Assembly (NCBI GenBank): GCA_020024155.1
Contig: JAHHUE010000028.1
Location: 1 to 19,924 of the forward strand
Length of the DNA stretch: 19,924 nucleotides
Direction of reading: 5' to 3'
From: Oscillospiraceae bacterium
GTDB lineage: Bacteria; Bacillota; Clostridia; Oscillospirales; Ruminococcaceae
The notes under the pieces were generated by a model. The model was not told where the DNA came from. It ran no database searches and saw only the letters and a list, made by a program, of their open reading frames with translations. A program made the translations under genes and the position numbers. Shown one piece after another: positions 1 through 7,392 of the stretch (positions are counted from its first letter, which is position 1; every line of letters starts with the position of its first letter).

Positions 1-33
1 AAAAAACACAGTGTAAATTTTATACACTGTGTT
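1..33 (-). terminator. Intrinsic terminator after the MBOAT-DHHW operon
   Basis: A perfect 11-bp stem (5-15 with 23-33) with a 7-nt loop. Read on the minus strand it is followed by at least six U residues (A run at 1-6, cut by the window edge). It lies 36 bp past the stop codon of the minus-strand DHHW gene, as expected for the end of that operon. Confidence 0.85.
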
Positions 34-68
34 ATTTTTATAAATAATATTATATTTTGTATACAAAT

Positions 69-1172
69 CTAGCTAAAAAGATTGATTTTTGGGATATTTA
101 TATCACTATCAAAGGTTTCACTATTATATAAAAACAATATTTGTTCATAGTTGTTTTCTTGAATAAGTTTAGAAATGCTTCCGTTAAAGAAACGCATATC
201 CAATATATCAATCTGAGAAAATTCATCTGTTATAAAGGGAATAAAACTATTTGCATAACTATCTTTTATAATAAGAATTTTTTCATTTCCTGCTCCTTTT
301 ACAGATGAAAAAGCATTATTTCCACGCAAGAACATTGCATATTTATCGCGTGTTTTTAATTTATCATAATCGTAAATTGGAGCTAAATTACCGTTAATTT
401 CTATTTGAGAGTCATTTTTAATATAACTCATAACATCAGATTTAACATTAAAATTCTTTGATTTTGAGTAGTGTGTGCCAAGAAAATCATCTACATTTAT
501 AAATTCAAAATCATTTTGAGATTTAGCTTGTTTTCCAATGCTAGACATATAGTCACTATAAGCATAGTATGCACCAAGACTGGTCCAGTGGTGGTCTGTT
601 TTGTAATAAATATATTCGTTGCTATGAGATTTTAAAGTATCTGAAACATCAACAATATATTTACTGTCTATATGGTTTTTAATTTCATCTAAAAGCTCAT
701 TGGCATTGTTAACAGGAGAGCCTTTTTCAACATATTGAGTTAGAACAGAAGGTGCAGTTGGAACAACCATAACTTTGATATTTCTATCAGGATTTTTTGA
801 AATAAATTTTTCAATAGCTAAAATATTGTTGCTTCTTTGTCCAAGGTCAACATTTAAGGTCTTTGTAAACAAATAGCCTTCTTTTCCGTATACGATACCA
901 TTGTTTTCATTTTTACCAAGAAGAGTTTCACTTATACTTTTAAGGGAAATCCAGTTGTTTCTCATAATAAAATGGTCTTCGGTAAAATCTTCTATTTTAG
1001 GGGTGTATTTGTTTTCAATAAGAGATGTGACATTAAATGGTGGAAATTCCTGTAATTTTCTGTTCTCTAAATCAGAATATTCTTCAATAGGAGAAAACAC
1101 ATCAGCAAGACTTAATACATATAAAAATATGGCAAAAAAGATTATAACAGGATATTTTTTAATATTTTTCAT
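69..1172 (-). CDS. DHHW-family protein, AlgJ/AlgX-like partner of an O-acyltransferase
   Basis: A 367-residue exported or membrane-anchored protein. One hydrophobic segment at residues 8-24 is a signal anchor, so the rest should lie outside the membrane. The family hallmark DHHW is at residues 193-196. The ENRKLQEFP motif (36-44) and a KDSYANSFIPF motif near residue 304 are typical of the family; the serine of the latter aligns with the SGNH-like serine. DHHW/AlgJ/AlgX relatives work beside MBOAT proteins in O-acylating extracellular polymers, and the MBOAT gene lies 17 bp upstream. The ATG start has a GGAGA site 8-9 nt upstream. The acyl acceptor (peptidoglycan, teichoic acid or exopolysaccharide) cannot be told from the sequence. 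The family call is firm and the substrate is unknown. Confidence 0.88.
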   Translation of the reverse strand: MKNIKKYPVIIFFAIFLYVLSLADVFSPIEEYSDLENRKLQEFPPFNVTSLIENKYTPKIEDFTEDHFIMRNNWISLKSISETLLGKNENNGIVYGKEGYLFTKTLNVDLGQRSNNILAIEKFISKNPDRNIKVMVVPTAPSVLTQYVEKGSPVNNANELLDEIKNHIDSKYIVDVSDTLKSHSNEYIYYKTDHHWTSLGAYYAYSDYMSSIGKQAKSQNDFEFINVDDFLGTHYSKSKNFNVKSDVMSYIKNDSQIEINGNLAPIYDYDKLKTRDKYAMFLRGNNAFSSVKGAGNEKILIIKDSYANSFIPFITDEFSQIDILDMRFFNGSISKLIQENNYEQILFLYNSETFDSDINIPKINLFS

Positions 1173-1189
1173 ATAAGTTTTCTCCTTTC

Positions 1190-2569
1190 TTAGAATCTAA
1201 AATAGATAAATGGATTGTATGTGCTATCAACCAAATAAGCAATACTTAAAATAGTAATAACAAGCAACAATGGAATCATAATAAAGTTGTTATCTTTAAA
1301 CTTGTTATAGAATTTAAGTGTAAGAGTTGATGAGCAGAGAACACCAATTATAATTGATATAATATAGCTATTAAAGTAATATCCAAATCTTGCATCTGGT
1401 GTAAAGCTAAATAAAGTTACAACAAAATTCCAAAGAGTTGGAATATCTGTAATATAGAAAATAGTCCAACCAATTACAACAGCAATTAGTGTATAAAATC
1501 TGCTGAGAATTGGGTGCTTTTTGAGGTGGTCAAGCAAAAATGCTTTTTCAATAGTTAGAAGAGCAAAGTAGTATAAGCCCCAGAACATAAAATTCCAGTC
1601 AGCACCGTGCCAAAAACCAGTTAAGAACCATACTATAAACATATTTAAAATCTGTCTTTTAAGGCCTTTTCGGTTGCCACCAAGAGGTATATAAACATAT
1701 TCTCTAAACCAACTGCCTAATGTAATATGCCAACGACGCCAAAACTCTGTTATGCTTTTTGAAATATATGGCCAATTAAAGTTCATAGGAAAGTCAAATC
1801 CAAGCATTTTACCAAGACCTATTGCCATAAGAGAGTAGCCAGAAAAGTCAAAATAAATTTGAAGAGTATATGCTATAATACCAAGCCAAGCAAGTGGAGA
1901 GCCAACAGCAAAGCCAAGGCTTTCAATATCAGTCCACAAAGCACCTACATTGTTTGCAATAAGTACCTTTTTACCAAGACCAAATATAAAGAGCTTAATA
2001 CCTTCATTTATTTCATCAAGAGTAATTCTGCCTTCGTAAGTGTTAAGCTTTTTATTGATGTCTGTGTATTTAACAATAGGACCAGCGATAAGCTGAGGGA
2101 ACATTGTAACAAATGCAGAGAAGTTGATAATATTTTTTTCTGCAGAAACTTTATTTCTGTATACATCAATAGTATAACTCATTGTTTGGAATGTATAAAA
2201 GCTTATACCCAAAGGCAATGTTATGTGTAAAAGTGGAATAGATGTTCCAAATAGGTTATTTATATTGGTGATAAAAAAGTCTGTATACTTAAAGAATAGC
2301 AAACTGCCAAGGTTAAAACAAACAGAAATAGCCATACATATATTCATAATTTTTTTATTATCACGATGTTTTTCAATAGTTCGTGATGCAAAAAAGTCAA
2401 CAACAGTGCTGGCTATCATAATAGGAAAATATTTTATTTCGCCCCAAGAATAAAATATAAGGCTTGAAATTGTTATAATACCGTTTTTAAATTTATAAGG
2501 TACAATATAATATATAAGTAATACTATAGGTAAAAATCTAACCAAAAAGAATATATTACTAAAAATCAA
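1190..2569 (-). CDS. MBOAT-family O-acyltransferase (AlgI/DltB-like)
   Basis: A 459-residue polytopic membrane protein of the usual AlgI/PatA/DltB length. The MBOAT signatures are FPQLIAGPIVKY (157-168), FWRRWHITLGSWFREY (276-291) and FLTGFWHGADWNFMFWG (315-331). The two conserved histidines are H281 and H321, the latter being the presumed catalytic one. Members move acyl groups across the membrane for transfer to extracellular polymers. The start is TTG at 2567-2569: a GGAGG sits 9 nt upstream and no ATG is better placed. The DHHW partner follows after 17 bp. No promoter is visible between the terminator at 2603-2630 and this start, so expression may depend on read-through from the DUF4358 gene. 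The acceptor polymer is unknown. It could be called a DltB-like or alginate-acetylase-like protein, but no dlt or alg genes are nearby. Confidence 0.93.
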   Translation of the reverse strand: MIFSNIFFLVRFLPIVLLIYYIVPYKFKNGIITISSLIFYSWGEIKYFPIMIASTVVDFFASRTIEKHRDNKKIMNICMAISVCFNLGSLLFFKYTDFFITNINNLFGTSIPLLHITLPLGISFYTFQTMSYTIDVYRNKVSAEKNIINFSAFVTMFPQLIAGPIVKYTDINKKLNTYEGRITLDEINEGIKLFIFGLGKKVLIANNVGALWTDIESLGFAVGSPLAWLGIIAYTLQIYFDFSGYSLMAIGLGKMLGFDFPMNFNWPYISKSITEFWRRWHITLGSWFREYVYIPLGGNRKGLKRQILNMFIVWFLTGFWHGADWNFMFWGLYYFALLTIEKAFLLDHLKKHPILSRFYTLIAVVIGWTIFYITDIPTLWNFVVTLFSFTPDARFGYYFNSYIISIIIGVLCSSTLTLKFYNKFKDNNFIMIPLLLVITILSIAYLVDSTYNPFIYFRF

Positions 2570-2596
2570 AACTTTAATCCTCCGTGATATTGGGTA

Positions 2597-2630
2597 AAAA
2601 AAATGTCGGAGTTAGAATCGACTCCGACAT
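2597..2630 (-). terminator. Intrinsic terminator after the DUF4358 lipoprotein gene
   Basis: A perfect 10-bp stem (2603-2612 with 2621-2630), rich in G/C for this genome, with an 8-nt loop. On the minus strand it is followed by eight U residues. It lies between the DUF4358 gene and the MBOAT gene, only about 14 bp before the MBOAT ribosome site, so it may act as a partial terminator inside one operon. Confidence 0.85.
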
Positions 2631-2650
2631 CAATATATTGATTTTAACTT

Positions 2651-3151
2651 TTATTTGAAAGCTTCATCAATAGCTGTGTCAACGGCTTTATAAGCTTCTG
2701 CAACATCAACTGTTTCATCGCCACCTATTACAAGAACAGCATAATTGCCTTTTACAACAATTCTGCCTTCTTTGGCTTTATCAAGTGCGATTGAAGGATA
2801 AAGTTCGTGACTTTTGATAATTCCAGCTTTATAAGCTTCAAGACCTTCTTTTACTGCATCAATTTTGCCTTCAACAGCTTCGATTACAATAATCTGGTCG
2901 GCACACTGGCTGCTGTTTTGTGTAACTTTGCCAGCATAGTTTTTTACATTAGTCAAATCAAAGCTCATAGCTATTTTAAGATATTCTTCTGTAAGATCAC
3001 CTGCATCTGCAACAGCAACGGAAGAACTGATTTTATTCAAAACTTCGTTAACATCGTAAGAAGTTGTTGATTTATCATCACCACCGCCACAAGCTGTAAG
3101 ACACACCAATGAAAGTGTAAGTGTCATAAGGATAGATGCTATTTTTTTCAT
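2651..3151 (-). CDS. DUF4358-family lipoprotein
   Basis: A 166-residue predicted lipoprotein. A lysine start and hydrophobic segment lead to the lipobox LTAC with Cys21, followed by a GGG spacer. The mature part is soluble and rich in acidic residues. Its pattern (YDVNEVLNKI at the start of the mature domain, a C-terminal KGNYAVLVIGG strand and an AEAYKAVDTAIDEAF helix) resembles DUF4358 proteins. These are found in Clostridia, to my recollection often near MBOAT/DHHW genes. Function is unknown. The ATG is preceded by an AGGAG site and by its own promoter (3193-3220). It precedes the MBOAT and DHHW genes, separated from them by a terminator. The lipoprotein call is strong; the family name is from recognition and not from a search. 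Confidence 0.8.
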   Translation of the reverse strand: MKKIASILMTLTLSLVCLTACGGGDDKSTTSYDVNEVLNKISSSVAVADAGDLTEEYLKIAMSFDLTNVKNYAGKVTQNSSQCADQIIVIEAVEGKIDAVKEGLEAYKAGIIKSHELYPSIALDKAKEGRIVVKGNYAVLVIGGDETVDVAEAYKAVDTAIDEAFK

Positions 3152-3192
3152 TTGAACGCTCCTGTTTAAAGTAAGATTTATTTTACTATATT

Positions 3193-3220
3193 ATGATACC
3201 ACAATATAAATTTAAGTCAA
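3193..3220 (-). promoter_or_regulatory. Predicted sigma-A promoter for the DUF4358 gene
   Basis: On the minus strand there is TTGACT (3220-3215), a 16-bp spacer and TATCAT (3198-3193), with a TG one base before the -10 (extended -10). The predicted start is near 3186, about 35 nt before the ATG. Confidence 0.6.
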
Positions 3221-3248
3221 TTTACTATTATAAAATTTTACGATTTTT

Positions 3249-3713
3249 TTACTTTGAAACAACAAAGTCGTCAACAAGAACTAATGCTGTGTCGCCATTT
3301 TTGAGGTTTGGAGCAATACTTGTAAGCAATGTTTTAAAGCTACCTGTTGATTGTGTTGCACCAGCAACAATATCAATTGAACTTATTTTTCCACTTTCCA
3401 AAAATTGATTGATAAGGTCTTTGTTGTATTTAGCTGGGTATGTACCAACAATTGGTTCCATTTGTTTTTTGTAAGATTCGTCTTCACTTTTGAGTGAACC
3501 GTTATCCATGTTAACAGCATCAAAAACCAATTCAGATACTTCACCATTTGTTACAGTTATTTCAATGTAGTCTTTCCAACCATAACTATCAAAGCTTTTA
3601 TATTCTGCACGATAGTGTCCGTCTTTAAGATTTTTTAAAGAGCCATCTGAACAAGCTGTAAGAGTAAAGACACAAATAATTGTAAAGATAAATATATTTA
3701 TTATTTTTTTCAT
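3249..3713 (-). CDS. FMN-binding-domain lipoprotein
   Basis: A 154-residue predicted lipoprotein with lipobox LTAC and Cys21. The mature part has the layout of an FMN-binding (FMN_bind) domain: DGHYRAEYKSFDSYGW, then strands IEITVTNGEVSELVFD, then DIVAGATQS at residues 114-122. The last motif resembles the flavinylation sequence of NqrC/RnfG-type domains, which ApbE modifies with FMN. The usual acceptor threonine is serine (Ser122) here, with Thr123 next to it. Such extracytoplasmic flavoproteins act in electron transfer outside the membrane. An in-frame TTG six bases further up is too close to the AGGAAG site, so I chose the ATG at 3713, which has 7-nt spacing. It is divergent from a Gx-transporter gene. 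No apbE gene is in the window, so covalent FMN is an inference. Confidence 0.75.
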   Translation of the reverse strand: MKKIINIFIFTIICVFTLTACSDGSLKNLKDGHYRAEYKSFDSYGWKDYIEITVTNGEVSELVFDAVNMDNGSLKSEDESYKKQMEPIVGTYPAKYNKDLINQFLESGKISSIDIVAGATQSTGSFKTLLTSIAPNLKNGDTALVLVDDFVVSK

Positions 3714-3838
3714 AATCAAACTTCCTTTTAATTAAATTCTATTCAAACAGAATGTCTGAATATATTAAATAAGATAAGATTTTAATCAAAGCAATTTTAT
3801 ATAAATGTTATATATTTGTTAAATCAAAATCTTTTTTA

Positions 3839-3867
3839 ATTATATTTAATAGTATATGATTTGTCAA
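3839..3867 (-). promoter_or_regulatory. Consensus sigma-A promoter for the FMN-binding lipoprotein
   Basis: On the minus strand there is TTGACA (3867-3862), a 17-bp spacer and TATAAT (3844-3839), a perfect consensus match. The predicted start is near 3832, leaving a leader of about 119 nt before the ATG at 3713. Confidence 0.75.
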
Positions 3868-3930
3868 ACTATCAGTGAATTTGTTAACGAATTATTTACA
3901 TATACTTAATATGGCTGTAACTAAATGGCA

Positions 3931-3965
3931 TATCTATTGACATAGATAGCTTATTCTTCTAAAAT
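3931..3965 (+). promoter_or_regulatory. Sigma-A promoter with a dyad over the -35, upstream of the Gx-transporter gene
   Basis: TTGACA (3937-3942), a 17-bp spacer and TAAAAT (3960-3965). The -35 box is embedded in an inverted repeat with 7-bp arms TATCTAT (3931-3937) and ATAGATA (3942-3948) around TGAC. This could be a repressor site. The predicted start is near 3972, with a leader of about 115 nt. Confidence 0.65.
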
Positions 3966-4086
3966 ATAACAATGTGAAATAATATTTTTGATAAAACAAG
4001 CAAATATATCAAAAGTTTTTCACAAATAAGATATAAATTTATTATAAAGACTAATTATAATAATAGCTTGAAAAGGAAAAATAGAA

Positions 4087-4584
4087 GTGAAAAAGACAAA
4101 AAGGATGACAACAACTGCTATGCTTTTTACATTGGCAATAGTATTATCTTTTGTAGAAAGTTTAATTATGCCATTATTTGCGTTGCCACCAGGAGTTAAA
4201 CTTGGACTTGGCAATGTTGTTGTAATGTATTGTATGGTTTATCTTGGATATAGAAATGCTTTTGAAATTGCAACCCTTAAAGGTTTTTTCTCATTTTTAA
4301 CAAGAGGCGCAACAGCTGGTGTGTTAAGCTTTTTAGGAGGGATTTTCTCAATTACAATAATGTATATATTAAAAAAAATATTTGGAGAAAAAATAAATTA
4401 CTATACATTGTCAGTGTTTGGAGCTTTGTTCCATAACCTTGGACAGTTAGTAGGTTTTTCATTCTTCTTTTCAAATATAGCACCTATTGCATATCTGCCA
4501 ATACTTAGTATTTCAGCTGTGATAATGGGTATAATTACAGGTGCAACTTTAAAAGTTGTAATTCCTGCACTAAAAAGAATTTAG
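4087..4584 (+). CDS. Gx transporter family / Hpre_diP_synt_I membrane protein
   Basis: A 165-residue integral membrane protein with about five hydrophobic segments. It carries the family pattern LPPGVKLGLGNVVVMYCM (residues 33-50) followed by a conserved LKGFFSFLTRGATAGVLSF stretch. Databases often name this family heptaprenyl diphosphate synthase component I, but its shape is that of a small ECF-like transporter. To my recollection, related proteins (EetB type) occur in flavin-based extracellular electron transfer loci, which would fit the divergent FMN-binding lipoprotein. The start is GTG with AAGGAA 8 nt upstream; an ATG at 4105 lacks such a site. groES begins 29 bp after the stop with no terminator or clear promoter between, so this gene and groESL are probably co-transcribed. 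The substrate is unknown. Confidence 0.8.
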   Translation: MKKTKRMTTTAMLFTLAIVLSFVESLIMPLFALPPGVKLGLGNVVVMYCMVYLGYRNAFEIATLKGFFSFLTRGATAGVLSFLGGIFSITIMYILKKIFGEKINYYTLSVFGALFHNLGQLVGFSFFFSNIAPIAYLPILSISAVIMGIITGATLKVVIPALKRI

Positions 4585-4613
4585 CAAATATAATTAAAAA
4601 GGAGATATATAAA

Positions 4614-4898
4614 ATGACTATTAAACCTTTGTTTGACAAGGTTGTGCTTAAACAACCTGAAAAAAGTGAGACAACAAAAAGTGGTATTATCCTTTCAGCG
4701 TCTGCACAGGAAAAACCAGAATTTTTAGAAGTTATTGCAGTTGGTGATGGTGCAGTGGTTGATGGAGAAAAACAACCTATGCTTGTTAAAGTTGGCGATA
4801 AGGTTCTTGTTGCTAAATATGCAGGCACTCAAATTGAAATGGATAAAAAAGAATACACAGTTGTGTCTCAGCAAGAAATTCTTGCAATAGTTGAATAA
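4614..4898 (+). CDS. groES: Co-chaperonin GroES (Hsp10)
   Basis: A 94-residue protein of standard GroES length. It starts MTIKPLFDKVVLKQ and has the mobile-loop region ETTKSGIILSASAQEKP (residues 19-35), the VGDKVLVAKYAGT strand and a C-terminal EYTVVSQQEILAIVE. Seven copies form the lid of the GroEL folding chamber in the cytoplasm. The ribosome site AAGGAG lies about 10 nt before the ATG. groEL follows after 18 bp. There is no CIRCE inverted repeat in the 29 bp upstream or in the region before the preceding gene, so the heat-shock control common in Firmicutes is not apparent here. Confidence 0.97.
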   Translation: MTIKPLFDKVVLKQPEKSETTKSGIILSASAQEKPEFLEVIAVGDGAVVDGEKQPMLVKVGDKVLVAKYAGTQIEMDKKEYTVVSQQEILAIVE

Positions 4899-4916
4899 TT
4901 AAGGAGTAATGTTATT

Positions 4917-6548
4917 ATGGCAAAAATGATTGTATATGGTCAACAAGCTCGTGAAAGTCTTCAGAAAGGTATAGATACACTTGCTGACACAGTAAAAATT
5001 ACACTTGGTCCAAAGGGCAGAAATGTTGTTTTGGAAAGAAAATTTGGTTCACCATTAGTGACAAACGATGGTGTTACAATTGCTAAGGAAATTGAGGTTT
5101 CTGACCCACTTGAAAATCTTGGTGCACAGATGCTTAGAGAGGTTGCAACAAAGACAAATGATGCAGCAGGTGATGGTACAACAACAGCAACAGTTCTTGC
5201 ACAAAGCCTTGTGAAAGAAGGTATGAAGAATGTTGCAGCAGGTGCAAACCCAATGGATATCAAACGTGGTATGGCAAAAGCTTGTGAAGCAGCAACAAAA
5301 GCAATTATTTCAAACAGCAAACAAGTTTCCGGCTCAGAAGATATAGAAAGAGTTGCAACAGTTTCTGCACAGGACAGCTATGTGGGTAAACTTATTGCCG
5401 ACACAATGGAAAAAGTTGGCAAAGAAGGTGTTATCACTATAGAAGAATCCAAAACAGCTGATACTTACTCAGAAGTAGTTGAAGGTATGCAGTTTGAACG
5501 TGGATATATCACACCATATATGGTTACTGATACAGACAAAATGGAAGCAGTTATTGATGATGCTTTGATTTTGATTACAGATAAAAAGATTTCATCAATT
5601 CAGGAAATACTCCCACTTCTTGAACAGATTATTCAGTCCGGTAAAAAACTTGTTATCATTGCAGATGATATTGACGGCGAAGCTCTTTCTACATTGATTG
5701 TAAATAAACTTCGTGGTGTATTTACTTGTGTTGCTGTTAAAGCTCCAGGATTTGGAGACAGAAGAAAAGAAATGCTTCAAGATATAGCAATTCTTACAGA
5801 TGGTGTTGTTATAAGCGAAGAACTTGGTTACGAACTTAAAGAAGCAACAATGGAAATGCTTGGTCGTGCAAGACAAGTTAAAATTACAAAAGAAACAACA
5901 ACAATTGTTGATGGTGCTGGCGAAAAAGAAGATATTCAATCAAGAGTTAATCAGATTAAAGCACAGATGGAAACAGTTACATCTGATTTTGATAAAGAAA
6001 AACTTCAAGAAAGACTTGCAAAACTTGCAGGTGGTGTTGCAGTTCTCAAAGTTGGTGCAGCAACAGAAGTTGAAATGAAAGAAAAGAAACTCCGTATAGA
6101 AGATGCTTTGGCTGCTACAAAAGCCGCTGTGGAAGAAGGTATTGTTGCAGGTGGTGGTACAGCACTTATCAATGCTATTCCGGCAGTAAGAGCTCTTAGC
6201 GAAGAACTTGATAGCGATGAAAGAACAGGTGCAAAAATTGTTCTTCGTGCATTGGAAGAACCAGTAAGACAAATTGCATTCAATGCAGGTCTTGAAGGCA
6301 GTGTTATTATTGATAAAATCATTTCTTCTGGTAAAGTTAACTATGGTTATAACGCACAAACAGAAGTTTATTGTGATATGATTGAAGAAGGCATCGTTGA
6401 CCCAACAAAAGTTACTCGTTCAGCACTTCAAAACGCAACAAGTGTTGCATCTATGGTGCTTACAACAGAATCTCTTGTTGCTGACGAACCAGAAAAAACA
6501 CCAGAAGTACCTGCAATGCAAGGCGGAATGAACCCAATGGGTTACTAA
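4917..6548 (+). CDS. groEL: Chaperonin GroEL (Hsp60)
   Basis: A full-length 543-residue chaperonin. The N-terminal GPKGRNVVLE (31-40) and the nucleotide-binding GDGTTTATVLAQ (85-96, with catalytic Asp86) are intact. So are the apical-domain region ERGYITPYMVT, the hinge region and the late ATP-binding sequence EEGIVAGGGTALI. The tail ends GGMNPMGY, the usual glycine/methionine-rich C terminus. The double-ring ATPase refolds proteins inside the GroES-capped cavity. The ATG has an AAGGAG site with about 10-nt spacing. It is the last gene before the terminator at 6605. Codon use looks like that of a highly expressed gene, and no second groEL copy is visible. Confidence 0.98.
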   Translation: MAKMIVYGQQARESLQKGIDTLADTVKITLGPKGRNVVLERKFGSPLVTNDGVTIAKEIEVSDPLENLGAQMLREVATKTNDAAGDGTTTATVLAQSLVKEGMKNVAAGANPMDIKRGMAKACEAATKAIISNSKQVSGSEDIERVATVSAQDSYVGKLIADTMEKVGKEGVITIEESKTADTYSEVVEGMQFERGYITPYMVTDTDKMEAVIDDALILITDKKISSIQEILPLLEQIIQSGKKLVIIADDIDGEALSTLIVNKLRGVFTCVAVKAPGFGDRRKEMLQDIAILTDGVVISEELGYELKEATMEMLGRARQVKITKETTTIVDGAGEKEDIQSRVNQIKAQMETVTSDFDKEKLQERLAKLAGGVAVLKVGAATEVEMKEKKLRIEDALAATKAAVEEGIVAGGGTALINAIPAVRALSEELDSDERTGAKIVLRALEEPVRQIAFNAGLEGSVIIDKIISSGKVNYGYNAQTEVYCDMIEEGIVDPTKVTRSALQNATSVASMVLTTESLVADEPEKTPEVPAMQGGMNPMGY

Positions 6549-6602
6549 TTTATAGAGAAACAATATAGAGCTATTTGGTAAATCTATATAATTTGATATT
6601 TA

Positions 6603-6638
6603 AAAGAGCGATTGTGATTTAACGCAGTCGCTCTTTTT
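6603..6638 (+). terminator. Intrinsic terminator after groEL
   Basis: A 10-bp stem (6605-6614 with 6625-6634, including one G-U pair), extendable by two A-U pairs, with a 10-nt loop and a following run of five U residues. It lies 57 bp after the groEL stop. Confidence 0.88.
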
Positions 6639-6800
6639 GTGTTATATAAAAATAGGAAATTATTCACTCTTGTAAAAATTGAGTATGGATACTTTAATTT
6701 ATTTGAAAAATATCCGATATTTAAAGTAAATGTATAATTATTTTATTATGAAACATATTATAAAATCTTAAAATATAAACAATGAAAGGAGATTAAAAAA

Positions 6801-7271
6801 ATGACAATCAATAATATTGCACGCTTGATAGCAAATGTTGATAAATATAAAAGACAAAGCACAATACCACAACTGTCAAATGGCTGTACACCACCTTCAA
6901 GCTATGTAAATCCATATTGTCCTGCTGGAATGGATATTACCGGAATGAAAGAATCTGACTATAAAATTATACCTGTTGATAAACAAGTGGCGCAGAGAAT
7001 GAAAGATATAACTTTGGAAGAAATTAAACAAGGATATGGAATGTCAGACCCTAATAATGACCCTATATCAGATTTAATTAAGACTTATGATATGCAAGTT
7101 CCAGTTAAAGACCGTATCAATGCAGGGTGGACATTAGAAAAAATTCATCAAAAAGAAGTATGTAAAATTTTTGATTTTATACGCTCTCGTGTTCCTAATT
7201 GGCAAGCAGGTCAGCCATTTGATAGAAGAATTTTGGATGATTATAAACAAGGAATTGATACAACAGCATAA
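6801..7271 (+). CDS. Unrecognised small soluble protein
   Basis: A 156-residue protein that I do not recognise. It has no signal peptide and no membrane segment, so it is probably cytoplasmic. The N-terminal 20 residues could form a helix. Next comes a proline/cysteine-containing loop (NGCTPPSSYVNPYCPAGMD, residues 27-45), then a charged region with likely helices (VAQRMKDITLEEIKQGYGM and LEKIHQKEVCKIFDFIRSR). The tail is acidic. Evidence that the gene is real: AAAGGAG 8-9 nt before the ATG, normal codon use, a dedicated terminator downstream at 7346 and the groEL terminator upstream, so it is a single-gene unit. I found no convincing -35/-10 pair in 6640-6790. The two cysteines (Cys29, Cys40) are not enough to claim a metal site. 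Confidence 0.75.
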   Translation: MTINNIARLIANVDKYKRQSTIPQLSNGCTPPSSYVNPYCPAGMDITGMKESDYKIIPVDKQVAQRMKDITLEEIKQGYGMSDPNNDPISDLIKTYDMQVPVKDRINAGWTLEKIHQKEVCKIFDFIRSRVPNWQAGQPFDRRILDDYKQGIDTTA

Positions 7272-7345
7272 ATAATAATCAATAATATTACAAAATATAA
7301 ATATAAAACATTAAAAGTAATAATTGTTATGTATATAATTAACTA

Positions 7346-7379
7346 AAAAATCCAGTTGCATAAACACAACTGGATTTTT
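7346..7379. terminator. Bidirectional intrinsic terminator between convergent genes
   Basis: A 13-bp perfect stem (7346-7358 with 7367-7379) with an 8-nt loop. The outer A-U pairs give a U run on both strands. It ends both the plus-strand 156-residue gene and the minus-strand mscS-type gene. Confidence 0.88.
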
Positions 7380-7392
7380 ATATTTATTATAG

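Larger units (their letters stand above)
3714..4086. other. Divergent intergenic region with two strong promoters
   Basis: This gene-free stretch of 373 bp holds a minus-strand promoter for the FMN-binding lipoprotein (3839-3867) and a plus-strand promoter for the Gx-transporter/groESL transcript (3937-3965). The leaders are each about 115-120 nt. I see no CIRCE element, no known riboswitch and no tRNA. Weak 7-bp arms (3777-3783 with 3826-3832) could form a hairpin in the minus-strand leader. Confidence 0.7.

Noticed and set aside
901..1176. Plus-strand open frame of 91 codons inside the DHHW gene
   Set aside because: It lies antisense to a well-supported gene, has no ribosome site and no recognisable product.
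3777..3832. Leader hairpin or unknown riboswitch before the FMN-binding lipoprotein
   Set aside because: Only 7-bp A/T-rich arms 42 nt apart, with no conserved riboswitch motifs; composition explains it.
4961..5320. Minus-strand open frame inside groEL, and similar frames at 5595-6359
   Set aside because: These are reverse-frame shadows of groEL, with skewed composition from its codon bias.
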